A stretch of DNA of 64,000 nt from Eubacterium_U album (GCF_025336545.1 NZ_JAODBU010000007.1:205450-269449); one strand, 5' to 3'. Shown: positions 1-8,250, numbered from the stretch's first letter. The notes: generated by a model not told the origin, from the sequence alone. Program-made: numbers and translations.

Positions 1-137
1 GTAATTTTTATTATTGTCCTTTTGTAAAAAGATTCATTATTAAAAATAAATAATGTCATTATAAGAAAGCAACCGATTAAAAGACAGAATTTAAATATAA
101 GTTTATTATTGCTTTTTAAAAGTGCTTTAAAGTTCAT
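1..137 (-). CDS. N-terminal part of an unknown membrane-anchored protein, cut by the window edge
   Basis: Reading leftward from an ATG at 137, an open frame of 45 codons runs off the window edge. An AGGAG ribosome-binding site lies 5 bases upstream. The peptide starts MNFKALLKSNNK and then has a hydrophobic stretch at about residues 14-32, so it is probably a membrane protein with a single anchor or the first of several segments. The part seen is too short to assign a family. It is divergent from the PAP2 gene, and the 359 bases between them hold the promoters. Confidence 0.6.
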   Translation of the reverse strand, partial: MNFKALLKSNNKLIFKFCLLIGCFLIMTLFIFNNESFYKRTIIKI

Positions 138-373
138 AATAACTCCTGTTTTTTTAATTATTCAGCCATGAAGATAAGAATAAATCATTGTTGATATATG
201 AAAATTTTTTAGCACATATTCTGAATAATTATTATATTTTATTTAATCTATTCTAACAAAATAATATAGATTTTTAAAAGTAATTTGTCAAATGAAATCG
301 TTATCTAAATTGTTAACATAAATTATTTATTAGTATAAATTTTATTTGTATTATTAGTGTGAAAATTTGGTGG

Positions 374-419
374 TAAAATTTTTTTGTTGTTAATGTAAAT
401 TTTGGCAACAAAAATTTTA
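374..419. repeat. Inverted repeat overlapping the PAP2 promoter
   Basis: The arm at 374-389 (TAAAATTTTTTTGTTG) and the arm at 406-419 (CAACAAAAATTTTA) pair over 14 bases with a small bulge and a 16-base loop. The right arm overlaps the -35 of the proposed PAP2 promoter, so it could be an operator. It could also be a terminator-like hairpin, although no clear U-run follows. The rest of 138-373 is AT-rich with nothing I can identify. Confidence 0.4.
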
Positions 420-431
420 TTCGTTTATAAT
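402..431 (+). promoter_or_regulatory. Probable sigma-A promoter for the PAP2 gene
   Basis: TTGGCA at 402-407 and TATAAT at 426-431 are separated by 18 bases. The start codon at 497 would have a 5' leader of about 60 bases. The match is good but not proven. Confidence 0.45.
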
Positions 432-496
432 ATTTTAGATATGTGATAGTATATTATTGCTTAAATTAAGAAAGATAAATATACGTGAGGTAATGT

Positions 497-1051
497 ATGA
501 TAGATAAATTGTTAGATATAGATGGTAATATTCTTCTTTGGATTCAGGATAATATAAGAAATGATATTTTGACTCCAATTGTTAAATTTATAACTTCACT
601 TGGAAATGCAGGAATGATTTGGATTGCAATAACATTAATTTTGCTAATTTTTAAAAAAACAAGAAAATTAGGTGGAATATGTGCATTATCTCTTATATCA
701 TCACTTGTAATTAATAACTTTATTTTGAAAAATCTTGTGGCAAGAGTAAGACCTTATAATCAGATTTCTGCATTAAATTTGATAATTGAAAAGCAAAAAG
801 ATTGGTCATTTCCATCAGGTCATACTGGAAGTTCATTTGCATGTGCATGGGCAATATTTAGAAATGCTCCAAAGAAATATGGGGTACCGACATTAATCCT
901 TGCAATATTAATTGCACTTTCACGATTATATGTCGGAGTTCATTTTCCGAGTGATGTTTTAGCAGGAGTTGTCACAGGAATATTGTCAAGTTATGTAGGT
1001 CAGTTTTTATTTGAAAAAATAAGCGAAAAAATTAAAACTGATAAACAGTAG
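497..1051 (+). CDS. PAP2-family membrane phosphatase
   Basis: This is a 184-residue integral membrane phosphatase of the PAP2 family. All three signature blocks are visible: K78-x6-R85-P86, PSGH at 106-109, and S142-R143 with H149 and D153 (SRx5Hx3D). H109 and H149 are the expected catalytic histidines. There are about five hydrophobic segments. Family members dephosphorylate undecaprenyl pyrophosphate, phosphatidylglycerophosphate or similar lipid phosphates on the outer membrane face, and the sequence alone does not choose among these. GAGG lies 6 bases before the ATG. The gene stands alone, with a convergent terminator downstream. Confidence 0.9.
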   Translation: MIDKLLDIDGNILLWIQDNIRNDILTPIVKFITSLGNAGMIWIAITLILLIFKKTRKLGGICALSLISSLVINNFILKNLVARVRPYNQISALNLIIEKQKDWSFPSGHTGSSFACAWAIFRNAPKKYGVPTLILAILIALSRLYVGVHFPSDVLAGVVTGILSSYVGQFLFEKISEKIKTDKQ

Positions 1052-1157
1052 GTAATCTATATGCTTTTAAATTAAAAAGAAAGACTTTAAAAAGTATATA
1101 TAAGAAAAAATATAAGTAAAAAGCAATATAAAAAATTATGAATACAAAGAACATAAT

Positions 1158-1230
1158 AAAAGGTGTATTTGCCATTTATGTAATAGTAATCTGTTACTGA
1201 TTATTTTAATGGCTAATACACCTTTTATTT
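1158..1230. terminator. Bidirectional terminator between convergent genes
   Basis: AAAAGGTGTATT plus GCCATT (1158-1176) pairs with AATGGC plus AATACACCTTTT (1208-1226), giving a long stem with one mismatch, and inner bases also pair. T-rich sequence follows on both strands, so it can end both the PAP2 gene and the peptidase gene on the other strand. Confidence 0.8.
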
Positions 1231-1235
1231 GCTAT

Positions 1236-2786
1236 TTAACCTCCAAAATAAGAGAAGTGCATATAATCTTTACGCTCACCCCAGAATCCTCGGCTAAATC
1301 CATATTTTTCAAGAATTTTTACCAAATTACATTTCAAAGGTATTGAGTATTTATTTTTCTTTGGCTTCCAGAAAGAACCGGCAAGAATTTGTTTCCCCTG
1401 GACCATATAGTTTTCGTTTGAATTGATGTCAAAGGCAAGGCCTAAGCAATGCTCAGAAGTTGATGAATTTCCGCGCCAATTATAACAACCGATATCATGT
1501 ATTGGGAATCTTTCCTTGCTTTTATAAATTTCTTTAAACATTTTATCTACAGAAGGAGCAACACCTTTATGAACATAGAGATAAAAAGTTCTCGTATATT
1601 TTTTACCATGCCTGTTTATATCCCAAACTTTAGCTTTTACTAATTTCATATTTTTCCAAGCTTGTTTGCTGTTTTTGTATTTATAAATATTTTTATTACC
1701 AAATATACGTTTATGTCTGCTTGTGTAATCTTCATCTTTGTATGTGTAGTAATCACAGTATTTTGTATATGTCTCAGGTTCAATACTTTCTAATTTTTTA
1801 CCTTTTACATTTACATATCCAAATACTTTGTAATAATAAGCAACTCCATTTGTAAGTTTTTTCTGTGTATAAGAAGTGGTTGAGTTACTTTTTATTGTTT
1901 TTAATTTTTTGTAACCTGAGTCATAGGATGTTGAGTAATAAATAATATATCCGTCAGCATCATTTAAATTTTTCCAGGTAATTGTATTTGTACCAGGTTT
2001 ATTAGATGCAGATTTTTTAATTTTAGTTGCATCGATTCTTACGATATCTGATAAAGCAGAAGAAATTGTACCTGAATATTTTTGGCCATTAAATAACACA
2101 TAAGGGCATACTTTATAATAATAAGTTTGTCCTACAGTCAGATTACAGTCCGTATATGATAATGCTGAATTTTCATAGAAAGAATCATAATATGACAAAT
2201 TATTATTTGTGGCTGAAGAATTTATATAATCACAAATTAAAGTAAAATCAGAATCCGGATTAGTGCTTCTATAGATATAATAACCTGAAGCATCTGATAC
2301 AGGATACCAGTTTACTGTCATTGATTTTCCACTTGAAGCTGTAACAGATTGAAGTGCGACCTGATTAAGAGGTATGAGTATCTGATTAGAAACAACTTCA
2401 TCACTACATATTTCGCCAAAATAATAGTCGTAAGTATAAGCTACGATTTTATAATAATAAGGAACACATTTTGAAATATTGTAATCAGTGTATGATGTGC
2501 TGTATCGTGACAATGTAGTTAATAATTCATAAGCCCCATTTTCTGAAGTGGCTCTGTAAATATAAAATCCATTAACATAATAGTTGTCATAGTTCCACGT
2601 AAGTGTAACAGATGAAGAGTAAGAATCAGATGAAACAGTTGCGGTAAAATCTGTAGGGGCATTAGGTTTTGTAACAGTTGTTTCTGTCTCTTTCTCTTTC
2701 TCGTCAAATGCAAATGCATCTACATGAAAAAATGCTCCTAGTGAAAGAGCAAATATAATAGTCATAACAAGACTAAACTTTTTCAT
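1236..2786 (-). CDS. Secreted fibronectin type III / M15 D-Ala-D-Ala carboxypeptidase-like protein
   Basis: This is a 516-residue exported protein. An N-terminal signal peptide (about residues 1-26) is followed by three fibronectin type III-like domains (about 40-135, 140-250 and 255-345), each with the pattern of a Trp/Tyr-rich core and GYYIYRS-like strands. The C-terminal domain looks like an M15 (VanY/peptidase_M15_4) metallopeptidase, with SxHxxGxAxD (H446, D453) and DxMH (D507, H510) supplying zinc ligands and the catalytic acid. The expected substrate is peptidoglycan stem peptide. The FnIII domains probably act as spacers or carbohydrate/wall-binding modules. GGAGG lies 7 bases before the ATG. 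The protein is very rich in Tyr, Ser and Asn, as is common for surface proteins of this group. The substrate is inferred from family membership. Confidence 0.85.
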   Translation of the reverse strand: MKKFSLVMTIIFALSLGAFFHVDAFAFDEKEKETETTVTKPNAPTDFTATVSSDSYSSSVTLTWNYDNYYVNGFYIYRATSENGAYELLTTLSRYSTSYTDYNISKCVPYYYKIVAYTYDYYFGEICSDEVVSNQILIPLNQVALQSVTASSGKSMTVNWYPVSDASGYYIYRSTNPDSDFTLICDYINSSATNNNLSYYDSFYENSALSYTDCNLTVGQTYYYKVCPYVLFNGQKYSGTISSALSDIVRIDATKIKKSASNKPGTNTITWKNLNDADGYIIYYSTSYDSGYKKLKTIKSNSTTSYTQKKLTNGVAYYYKVFGYVNVKGKKLESIEPETYTKYCDYYTYKDEDYTSRHKRIFGNKNIYKYKNSKQAWKNMKLVKAKVWDINRHGKKYTRTFYLYVHKGVAPSVDKMFKEIYKSKERFPIHDIGCYNWRGNSSTSEHCLGLAFDINSNENYMVQGKQILAGSFWKPKKNKYSIPLKCNLVKILEKYGFSRGFWGERKDYMHFSYFGG

Positions 2787-2872
2787 AATAAAAATCCTCC
2801 TTTATTTACAAATTCATAGTGTGCTAATAAACATATTCTTGAAAGAATACCTGCGCTATTTGTTACTTTCCG

Positions 2873-3048
2873 GATTAGACATAATTATATGTATCAAACA
2901 CGTCATTTTTTCTTTTTTTCTGCGCCGTTTATGGTACCTAAAAAAGTAAAACTCGCCTAAAGGCTCAAACATTACTTTTTCAGGTACACTATGCTCGCAA
3001 AAATAGAAAAAATTTCCTATCGTTTGATACATATAATTATGTCTAATC
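2873..3048. repeat. 176-bp imperfect palindrome with 27-bp perfect inverted ends
   Basis: Bases 2873-2899 (GATTAGACATAATTATATGT then ATCAAAC) are the exact reverse complement of 3022-3048. Inside, further pairing is visible: a T-rich run ending in TGCG with CGCAAAAATAGAAAAAA, GGTAC with GTACC, AAAAGTAA with TTACTTTT, and a GCCTAAAGGC tip. The whole interval can fold as one long hairpin. It resembles a non-autonomous mobile or MITE-like element. No coding frame of note lies inside. Flanks at 2787-2872 and 3049-3270 hold only AT-rich intergenic DNA, including the peptidase promoter region. Confidence 0.75.
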
Positions 3049-3272
3049 TGAGATACAAACAAATATCTGTGGTATTAAACAAAAATTGCTTTTGTTTTGA
3101 ACTGACAAAAATAAATGTTGTTTCCAGACAAAATAGTAACATATATATAATATGACATGTTTCTATAAAAATCTACTTTTATTAATTAGAATATTCAGCA
3201 AAAAATTTTGCACTAAAAATTTTGATTCCCCCAATATATATAATTAAATCCACTCTAGTAAAGATAAAAAAT

Positions 3273-3322
3273 AAACAGTATATAACAGTTGACAGAACAG
3301 TTTGTACTGTTATATACTGTTT
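3273..3322 (+). promoter_or_regulatory. Promoter and 17-bp inverted-repeat operator of the GntR/ABC operon
   Basis: Bases 3273-3289 (AAACAGTATATAACAGT) are an exact inverted repeat of 3306-3322 (ACTGTTATATACTGTTT). TTGACA at 3289-3294 and TATACT at 3313-3318 (18-base spacer) form the promoter, so the repeat surrounds the -35 and covers the -10. The first gene downstream is a YtrA-type GntR regulator, whose family members usually repress their own operon, so autorepression is the natural reading. Confidence 0.8.
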
Positions 3323-3340
3323 ATATAAGGAGGGAGTTAT

Positions 3341-3715
3341 ATGAATCTTATAATTAATAATTCCTCGCAGACACCTATTTATGAACAAATTGTTGATCAG
3401 GTTAAGGAACAGATAATAAGAGGAAATCTTAAGGAAGGTAATGCACTGCCTTCGGTAAGGGCAATGGCGAAAGAACTTAGAATTAGTGCTTTAACAGTAA
3501 AGAAGGCATATGATGCATTAGAGCAGGAAGGTTATGTTGTAACAGTTCATGGAAAAGGCAGCTATATTTCTAATATTGGTAGCAATATTAAGTTAGAGGA
3601 ACTTAGAAGAGAAGTGGAAAAAGATTTTGAAACTGCCATTAGAAAGGGAAAGAGAAGTGGAATGACTGATGATGAGATAAAAGAATTGTTAGAACTTATT
3701 TTGGAGGATATGTAA
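3341..3715 (+). CDS. GntR-family transcriptional regulator, YtrA type
   Basis: This 124-residue regulator has an N-terminal winged helix-turn-helix (about residues 9-75, with PIYEQIVDQVKEQI, LPSVRAMAKELRIS and TVKKAYDALEQEGYVVT typical of GntR). A short helical tail of about 45 residues follows instead of a ligand-binding domain. That size and layout define the YtrA subfamily, normally linked to ABC transporters. An AAGGAGGGAG ribosome-binding site precedes the ATG. It is the first gene of a tight three-gene operon with an ABC ATPase and permease, and the operator upstream suggests autoregulation. The signal sensed is unknown. In relatives it is often cell-wall stress or antibiotic. Confidence 0.9.
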   Translation: MNLIINNSSQTPIYEQIVDQVKEQIIRGNLKEGNALPSVRAMAKELRISALTVKKAYDALEQEGYVVTVHGKGSYISNIGSNIKLEELRREVEKDFETAIRKGKRSGMTDDEIKELLELILEDM

Positions 3716-3716
3716 T

Positions 3717-4580
3717 ATGATTGAGATTAGTAATATAAAGAAAAACTATCAGAACTTTAGGCTTGAATGTTCGTTAAATATTGCGCCAGGTAGAATAACA
3801 GGAATCATTGGAGCTAATGGAGCGGGAAAGAGTACTTTGTTTAAGGCGATTCTTGGTTTAATTAATCTGGATGAAGGACAAATAAAGATTTTTGGAAAAG
3901 ACAGCAGAAAGTTAGATGTACACGACAAAGAAAAATTAGGAGTTGTGCTTGCAGAGAGTGGATTTAGTGAATATTTAAAAGTTAAGGCACTGGTTCCGAT
4001 ATTAAAAAATATGTATCCGGATTTTGATAAAGATATGTTTTTGAATAAATGTAACAATTTTAACATTCCACTTAATAAGATGATTAAAGATTTATCTACG
4101 GGAACAAAGGCGAAATTAAAAGTAATAGTAGCTATAAGTCACAATGCTGAAATATTGATTCTTGATGAGCCAACAGCAGGATTAGATGTTATAACAAGAA
4201 ATGAAGTTTTAGATATTATTAGAACATATATGGAAGAGGAAATGCGAACTGTAATCATAAGTTCTCATATATCAAGTGATTTAGAAAATTTATGTGATGA
4301 TATTTACATGATTAATGATGGTAAAATAATTTTGCACGAAGATATGTATAAACTTTTAGATTTGTATGGAGTTATAAAGGCAAATGAAGAACAGTATGAA
4401 AATTTAAAATCAGATACAAATTATAAAAATATAATTCTTTGCTGCGAAAAGGAAAAATATGGATATAAATGTATAACTAACGACAGAAAATATATAGTTG
4501 ATAATTATCCGGAAATAGTTATAGAAAAAGGCAATATAGATGAATTAATTATGGTTTTAGTGAAAGGTGAGAAGATATGA
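3717..4580 (+). CDS. ABC transporter ATP-binding protein
   Basis: This 287-residue cytoplasmic ATPase subunit has Walker A GANGAGKST near residue 33, the signature LSTGTKAKL (a variant of LSGGQ), Walker B ILILDEPTAGLD and the switch histidine in ISSHIS. A C-terminal extension of about 80 residues follows the ATPase core. It starts 1 base after the GntR stop and overlaps the permease start by 4 bases (ATGA), so the three are translationally coupled. It resembles YtrB/BcrA-type drug or peptide exporters. The substrate cannot be read from the sequence. Confidence 0.9.
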   Translation: MIEISNIKKNYQNFRLECSLNIAPGRITGIIGANGAGKSTLFKAILGLINLDEGQIKIFGKDSRKLDVHDKEKLGVVLAESGFSEYLKVKALVPILKNMYPDFDKDMFLNKCNNFNIPLNKMIKDLSTGTKAKLKVIVAISHNAEILILDEPTAGLDVITRNEVLDIIRTYMEEEMRTVIISSHISSDLENLCDDIYMINDGKIILHEDMYKLLDLYGVIKANEEQYENLKSDTNYKNIILCCEKEKYGYKCITNDRKYIVDNYPEIVIEKGNIDELIMVLVKGEKI

Positions 4581-5230
4581 AAGGTTTAATAATAAAAGAT
4601 TTTCAATTACTTTTTAGTAATAAAAGGATTTTGTATATAGTATTTGCTATAGCACTATTCAGTGCGATGATGGGAGATGGAATAACACTTACATATATTT
4701 CATCTTTTGTTGCAGTAATGTTACAGGTTAGTGCATTGGCTACGATTTCATATGATAATTATCAGCATGGAAACACTTTTTTAATGACATTACCGTTAAA
4801 AAGAAAAGATTATGTGATAGAAAAATATATTTTTTGCAGTATTATTGCATGTGTTGGAATAATGTTTTCATTAATTCTGGGTTTATTAGCCAGAATGAGA
4901 ACAAATCATATGAAAATAGAAATAGTTGTCGGAATAGTTATTGCAATAGTATTTTTAATTTACTCCTTTATAGCAATTCCTCTGGAATTAAAGTTTGGAA
5001 ATGAAGTAGGAAGGACAATACCATTTATTATAGGAGTGGTAATATTTTTAATTGCACAGATTTTAATACAGGTTAATGATAGTTTATTTGATTCAATTAT
5101 GAATTGGTTAAATAAATTAGAAAATATAAGCGATATAACCGCTTTAATGATTGCGATTGCAGCATTTGTGATTGCATTAACAATAACGATTCCAATTAGT
5201 ATAAAAATCATTAATAAGAAAGAATTTTAA
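4577..5230 (+). CDS. ABC-2 type permease
   Basis: This 217-residue membrane protein has about six hydrophobic segments and the short N-terminal cytoplasmic lead (MKGLIIKDFQLL) seen in ABC-2 permeases of the PF13346 type. It overlaps the ATPase stop by 4 bases and presumably forms the membrane half of the same exporter. AGGTGAG precedes the ATG. The GntR-controlled ATPase/permease pair is typical of stress- or antibiotic-inducible export in Firmicutes; the cargo is unknown. Confidence 0.85.
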   Translation: MKGLIIKDFQLLFSNKRILYIVFAIALFSAMMGDGITLTYISSFVAVMLQVSALATISYDNYQHGNTFLMTLPLKRKDYVIEKYIFCSIIACVGIMFSLILGLLARMRTNHMKIEIVVGIVIAIVFLIYSFIAIPLELKFGNEVGRTIPFIIGVVIFLIAQILIQVNDSLFDSIMNWLNKLENISDITALMIAIAAFVIALTITIPISIKIINKKEF

Positions 5231-5250
5231 AAAAATATAAAATCAAACGG

Positions 5251-5279
5251 TTGAAATTTATTTTATTAAGTGATACTAT
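5251..5279 (+). promoter_or_regulatory. Likely promoter of the alanine T-box transcript
   Basis: TTGAAA at 5251-5256 and TACTAT at 5274-5279 are 17 bases apart, just before the T-box leader. Overlapping alternatives (GATACT, TATACT) exist, so the exact -10 is uncertain. Confidence 0.4.
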
Positions 5280-5282
5280 ACT

Positions 5283-5562
5283 AAAAGATTAGATTAATAA
5301 AGGCTGTGAAGGAGAGGAGTAACTTTCGGAGAGTTTATAGAGAGAAGATGGTAGCTGGAAATCTTCAATGAACCGTTAGTGAAGCAGTTCCGGAGCTTTG
5401 AACCCAACGGCATTATTGCTTAGTAGGCTTCAACGGGTTCTCCCGTTACAGAGAGATGATGTGGATGTGCATCAGCAGAGTGCAGAATAATAAGTTCTGA
5501 ATATTAGGTGGTAACACGGAGTAATTCGCCCTAAACGTTTAACAACGTTTAGGGCTTTTTTT
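5283..5562 (+). promoter_or_regulatory. T-box riboswitch, alanine specifier, upstream of the aminotransferase
   Basis: The leader has the T-box hallmarks: AGTA on the 5' side of the specifier loop (in GAGGAGTAAC), AGAGAG and the GG/TGG distal motifs of stem I, GAA at 5381-5383 followed by GCA at 5384-5386, and the bulge AGGTGGTAACACGG at 5506-5519. GCA is an alanine codon. The UGGU at 5509-5512 would pair with an ACCA tRNA end, matching a discriminator A as in tRNA-Ala. The terminator is GCCCTAAACGTT (5528-5539) with AACGTTTAGGGC (5544-5555) and seven T. Uncharged tRNA-Ala should favour antitermination and turn on the gene downstream. Confidence 0.88.
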
Positions 5563-5637
5563 ATGCATGACAAATCCATATTTATGAAAGTCCGTTTTCA
5601 ATGAAAACGAAATTTTGATTATCAGGAGGTAAATGAA

Positions 5638-6855
5638 ATGAGAACATTTGAGAAATCATCAAAATTAGATTATGTATGTTATGATATTAGAGGACCAATT
5701 ATGGACGAAGCCCAGAGAATGAGTGAACAGGGAATTGATATTTTAAAATTAAATATTGGAAATCCTGCACCATTTGGATTTAAGGCACCAAAAGAAATAG
5801 AAGAAGCAATTGGAAATAATGCTGCAATTACAGAGGGATATTCAGATTCAAAGGGACTTGTATCAGCAAGGGAAGCAATCCTTAAATATTGTCAAAGTAA
5901 GAATATGCCGAATGTATCAATTGATGATATTTATACAGGAAATGGTGTAAGTGAATTGATTACAATGTCAATGAATGGATTATTAAATTATGGAGATGAA
6001 GTTTTAGTGCCAATGCCTGATTATCCATTGTGGACTGCATCAGTTACTTTAGCAGGTGGTAAAGCAGTTCATTACAGATGTGATGACAAGCAAAACTGGT
6101 ATCCTGACATTAAAGACATGGAAAGTAAAATCACTCCGAAGACAAAGGCAATTGTTGTTATAAATCCAAATAATCCAACAGGTGCATTATATCCGACAGA
6201 AATATTAGAGCAGATAGTTGATTTGGCAAGAAAACATGAATTAATATTATTTGCTGATGAAATATATGACAGACTTGTTATGGATGGAAAAGAGCATATA
6301 GCTCTTTCGTCATTGGCACCTGATTTATTAACTGTAAGTTTTAACGGATTATCCAAATCACATTTAATAGCAGGTTACAGATGTGGATGGATGGTCCTTT
6401 GTGGAGAAAAGAAACATGCAAAAGGCTACATAGAAGGAATTAAATTACTTTCAGCTATGCGTTTATGTTCAAATGTTCCTGCACAGTCATTAATTCCGGT
6501 AGCACTTGATAATTTGGAAAGCACAAAAGAATTACTTGTTCCGGGTGGAAGAATTTATGAACAGAGAGAAGTGATTTATAATGCTTTAAATGAAATAGAT
6601 GGGCTTTCAGTAGTAAAACCTACAGCAGCATTTTATATGTTCCCTAAGCTTGATATTAAGAAATTTGGTATTATAGATGATGAAAAATTTGTTCTTGATT
6701 TCCTCAAGGAAAAACATATTTTATTTACTCATGGTGGAGGATTCCATTGGGATCAACCGGATCATTTTAGAGTTGTATTTTTACCTGAAGTGTCTGTTTT
6801 ATCGACAGCAGCAGACAGACTCAATGACTTCTTAAGCGCATATCATCAGAATTAA
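5638..6855 (+). CDS. alaA: Alanine aminotransferase (AlaA-like, glutamate-pyruvate)
   Basis: This 405-residue fold-type I PLP aminotransferase catalyses glutamate + pyruvate to alanine + 2-oxoglutarate if it follows its relatives. As I remember the E. coli AlaA sequence, similarity is strong from the first residues (EKSSKL, VCYDIRGP, LNIGNPAPFGF, GNGVSELI, PDYPLWT, YIEG). The PLP lysine is K240 in NGLSKSH, with INPNNPTG and FADEIYD earlier. An AGGAGG site lies 7 bases before the ATG. It is a single gene behind an alanine-specifier T-box, which independently supports a role in making alanine. One difference in style is the C-terminal GGGFHWD where AlaA has GTAFNWP. Confidence 0.93.
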   Translation: MRTFEKSSKLDYVCYDIRGPIMDEAQRMSEQGIDILKLNIGNPAPFGFKAPKEIEEAIGNNAAITEGYSDSKGLVSAREAILKYCQSKNMPNVSIDDIYTGNGVSELITMSMNGLLNYGDEVLVPMPDYPLWTASVTLAGGKAVHYRCDDKQNWYPDIKDMESKITPKTKAIVVINPNNPTGALYPTEILEQIVDLARKHELILFADEIYDRLVMDGKEHIALSSLAPDLLTVSFNGLSKSHLIAGYRCGWMVLCGEKKHAKGYIEGIKLLSAMRLCSNVPAQSLIPVALDNLESTKELLVPGGRIYEQREVIYNALNEIDGLSVVKPTAAFYMFPKLDIKKFGIIDDEKFVLDFLKEKHILFTHGGGFHWDQPDHFRVVFLPEVSVLSTAADRLNDFLSAYHQN

Positions 6856-6894
6856 AGTATTATAATGAATTAATTTGAATATCGTGGTAAAATG

Positions 6895-6940
6895 AGACTA
6901 GGAATGTTCTTTGACTTGAAAGAAACTTTCCTAGTCTTAA
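6895..6940 (+). terminator. Terminator after alaA
   Basis: AGACTAGGAA (6895-6904) pairs with TTCCTAGTCT (6928-6937), with TTCTTT/AAAGAA pairing inside. The downstream T-run is short, so it may be a weak terminator. Confidence 0.5.
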
Positions 6941-6993
6941 ATATGCAGTAAAAAAGTCTGCATAAAAAGAAATATATAACGGAGGTTGCTAAA

Positions 6994-7506
6994 ATGAGTA
7001 ATTTTAAAGAGATTACACCGGAAGAATATAAAGGAAACGTATTTAATGATATAGGAAAAAAATGGATGCTTATAACAGCTGCTAAGGATGGAAAAGTTAA
7101 TACAATGACTGCTTCATGGGGCAATATGGGAGTTATGTGGGGAAAAGATATTGTATCAGTGTTTATAAGACAGACAAGATTTACAAAAGAGTTTGTTGAT
7201 AATGCAGACTGCTTTTCAATTTCATTCCTTGACCATGAAAAGTATGCAAAGGAACTTAGTTATTTAGGAACAGTATCAGGAAGAGATGAAGATAAAATAA
7301 ATAAAGCAAATCTTCATGTAGAATTTAGCGGAGATGTTCCTTATATAGAAGAAGCAGATGATGTTATGATTTGTAAAAAGATGTTTAGACAGACTATGGA
7401 ACCGGACGCTTTTATTGATAAAGAAGCATTAGAAAAATGGTATAGCGATAAGAATTATCATGACATGTATATGGCATCAATAGAACATATATTAGAAAAA
7501 AAATAA
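6994..7506 (+). CDS. Flavin reductase-like (FMN-binding split barrel) protein
   Basis: This 170-residue soluble protein resembles the flavin reductase-like domain family: an N-terminal strand with GKKWMLITAAKDGKVNTMTASWG, followed by FIRQTRFTKEFVDN and FSISFLDHEKYAKELSYLGTVSGRDEDKI. Such proteins bind FMN and act as NAD(P)H:flavin reductases or as electron carriers. The reaction here is unknown. A GGAGG site lies 7 bases before the ATG. It lies 45 bases before the alarmone synthetase gene and could share its transcript. Confidence 0.8.
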   Translation: MSNFKEITPEEYKGNVFNDIGKKWMLITAAKDGKVNTMTASWGNMGVMWGKDIVSVFIRQTRFTKEFVDNADCFSISFLDHEKYAKELSYLGTVSGRDEDKINKANLHVEFSGDVPYIEEADDVMICKKMFRQTMEPDAFIDKEALEKWYSDKNYHDMYMASIEHILEKK

Positions 7507-7551
7507 TAAATGCAGGGTATTTTGTACCACATGCAAAAGAAAGGATAAGTA

Positions 7552-8250
7552 TTGAAAGTAGGGCATATTAGAGATTATTTCATCCGTGGAATACTAAAAA
7601 CTGACACATTTCAGAAAGTGCATGAAAATATAATGCCAATGAATGAATTAATGGCATATTACAGATGTGCTATTATGGAGGTAGAAACTAAGTTTAAAGT
7701 ACTGAATGAAGAATTTTCACTTCAGTATGACAGAAATCCAATTGAAACTATTAAATCAAGATTAAAATCAGCAGATGGTATTGTTGAAAAATTGAACAAA
7801 AAGAATTTACCATTTACTGTTGAGGCAATAGAAGAATATATTAAAGATGTAGCAGGTGTAAGAGTTATCTGTTCATTTGAAGAAGATATATATCTTTTAG
7901 CAGACTGCTTATTAAAGCAGGATGATATAGTTTTATTAGAGATGAAAGATTATTTCAAAAATCCTAAGGAAAATGGATATAGAAGTTTACATTTAATTGT
8001 AGAAGTACCGATTTTCCTAAAAGAGGGAAAGAAGTATATGAAGGTCGAAGTTCAGCTTAGAACTATCGCAATGGATTTTTGGGCTACGCTTGAACACAAA
8101 CTAAGATATAAAAAGAACATAAAACCGGAAATACTAGAAGAATTATCACAGGAATTATATGACTGTGCAGAAATGACAGCAAAGCTGGATGCTAAGATGT
8201 CATTGATTAAGAACAGACTTTCACAGGAAAACGGAGAAGAAATCAGATGA
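7552..8250 (+). CDS. relQ: Small alarmone synthetase, (p)ppGpp synthetase (RelQ/YjbM type)
   Basis: This 232-residue protein carries a RelA/SpoT synthetase domain and no hydrolase or regulatory domain. Visible motifs are RLKSADGIVEKL, DVAGVRVIC, the G-loop-like KENGYRSLHLIVEVP and VEVQLRTIAMDFWATLEHKLRYK. It transfers pyrophosphate from ATP to GTP or GDP. The length and the C-terminal helix fit the RelQ/SAS1 class, which forms tetramers. The start is a TTG at 7552 preceded by AAAGGA; an ATG at 7633 is a less likely alternative. Its stop overlaps exonuclease III by 4 bases, implying co-translation. Confidence 0.88.
   Translation: MKVGHIRDYFIRGILKTDTFQKVHENIMPMNELMAYYRCAIMEVETKFKVLNEEFSLQYDRNPIETIKSRLKSADGIVEKLNKKNLPFTVEAIEEYIKDVAGVRVICSFEEDIYLLADCLLKQDDIVLLEMKDYFKNPKENGYRSLHLIVEVPIFLKEGKKYMKVEVQLRTIAMDFWATLEHKLRYKKNIKPEILEELSQELYDCAEMTAKLDAKMSLIKNRLSQENGEEIR

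Noticed and set aside
2856..3062. Open frame of 68 codons inside the 2873-3048 palindrome
   Set aside because: It is a by-product of the palindromic repeat, has no ribosome-binding site and no known protein pattern.
7552..8250. Alarmone synthetase considered as part of a toxin-antitoxin pair (toxSAS)
   Set aside because: The protein is RelQ-like and the neighbours are a flavin reductase-like gene and exonuclease III, with no small antitoxin gene.
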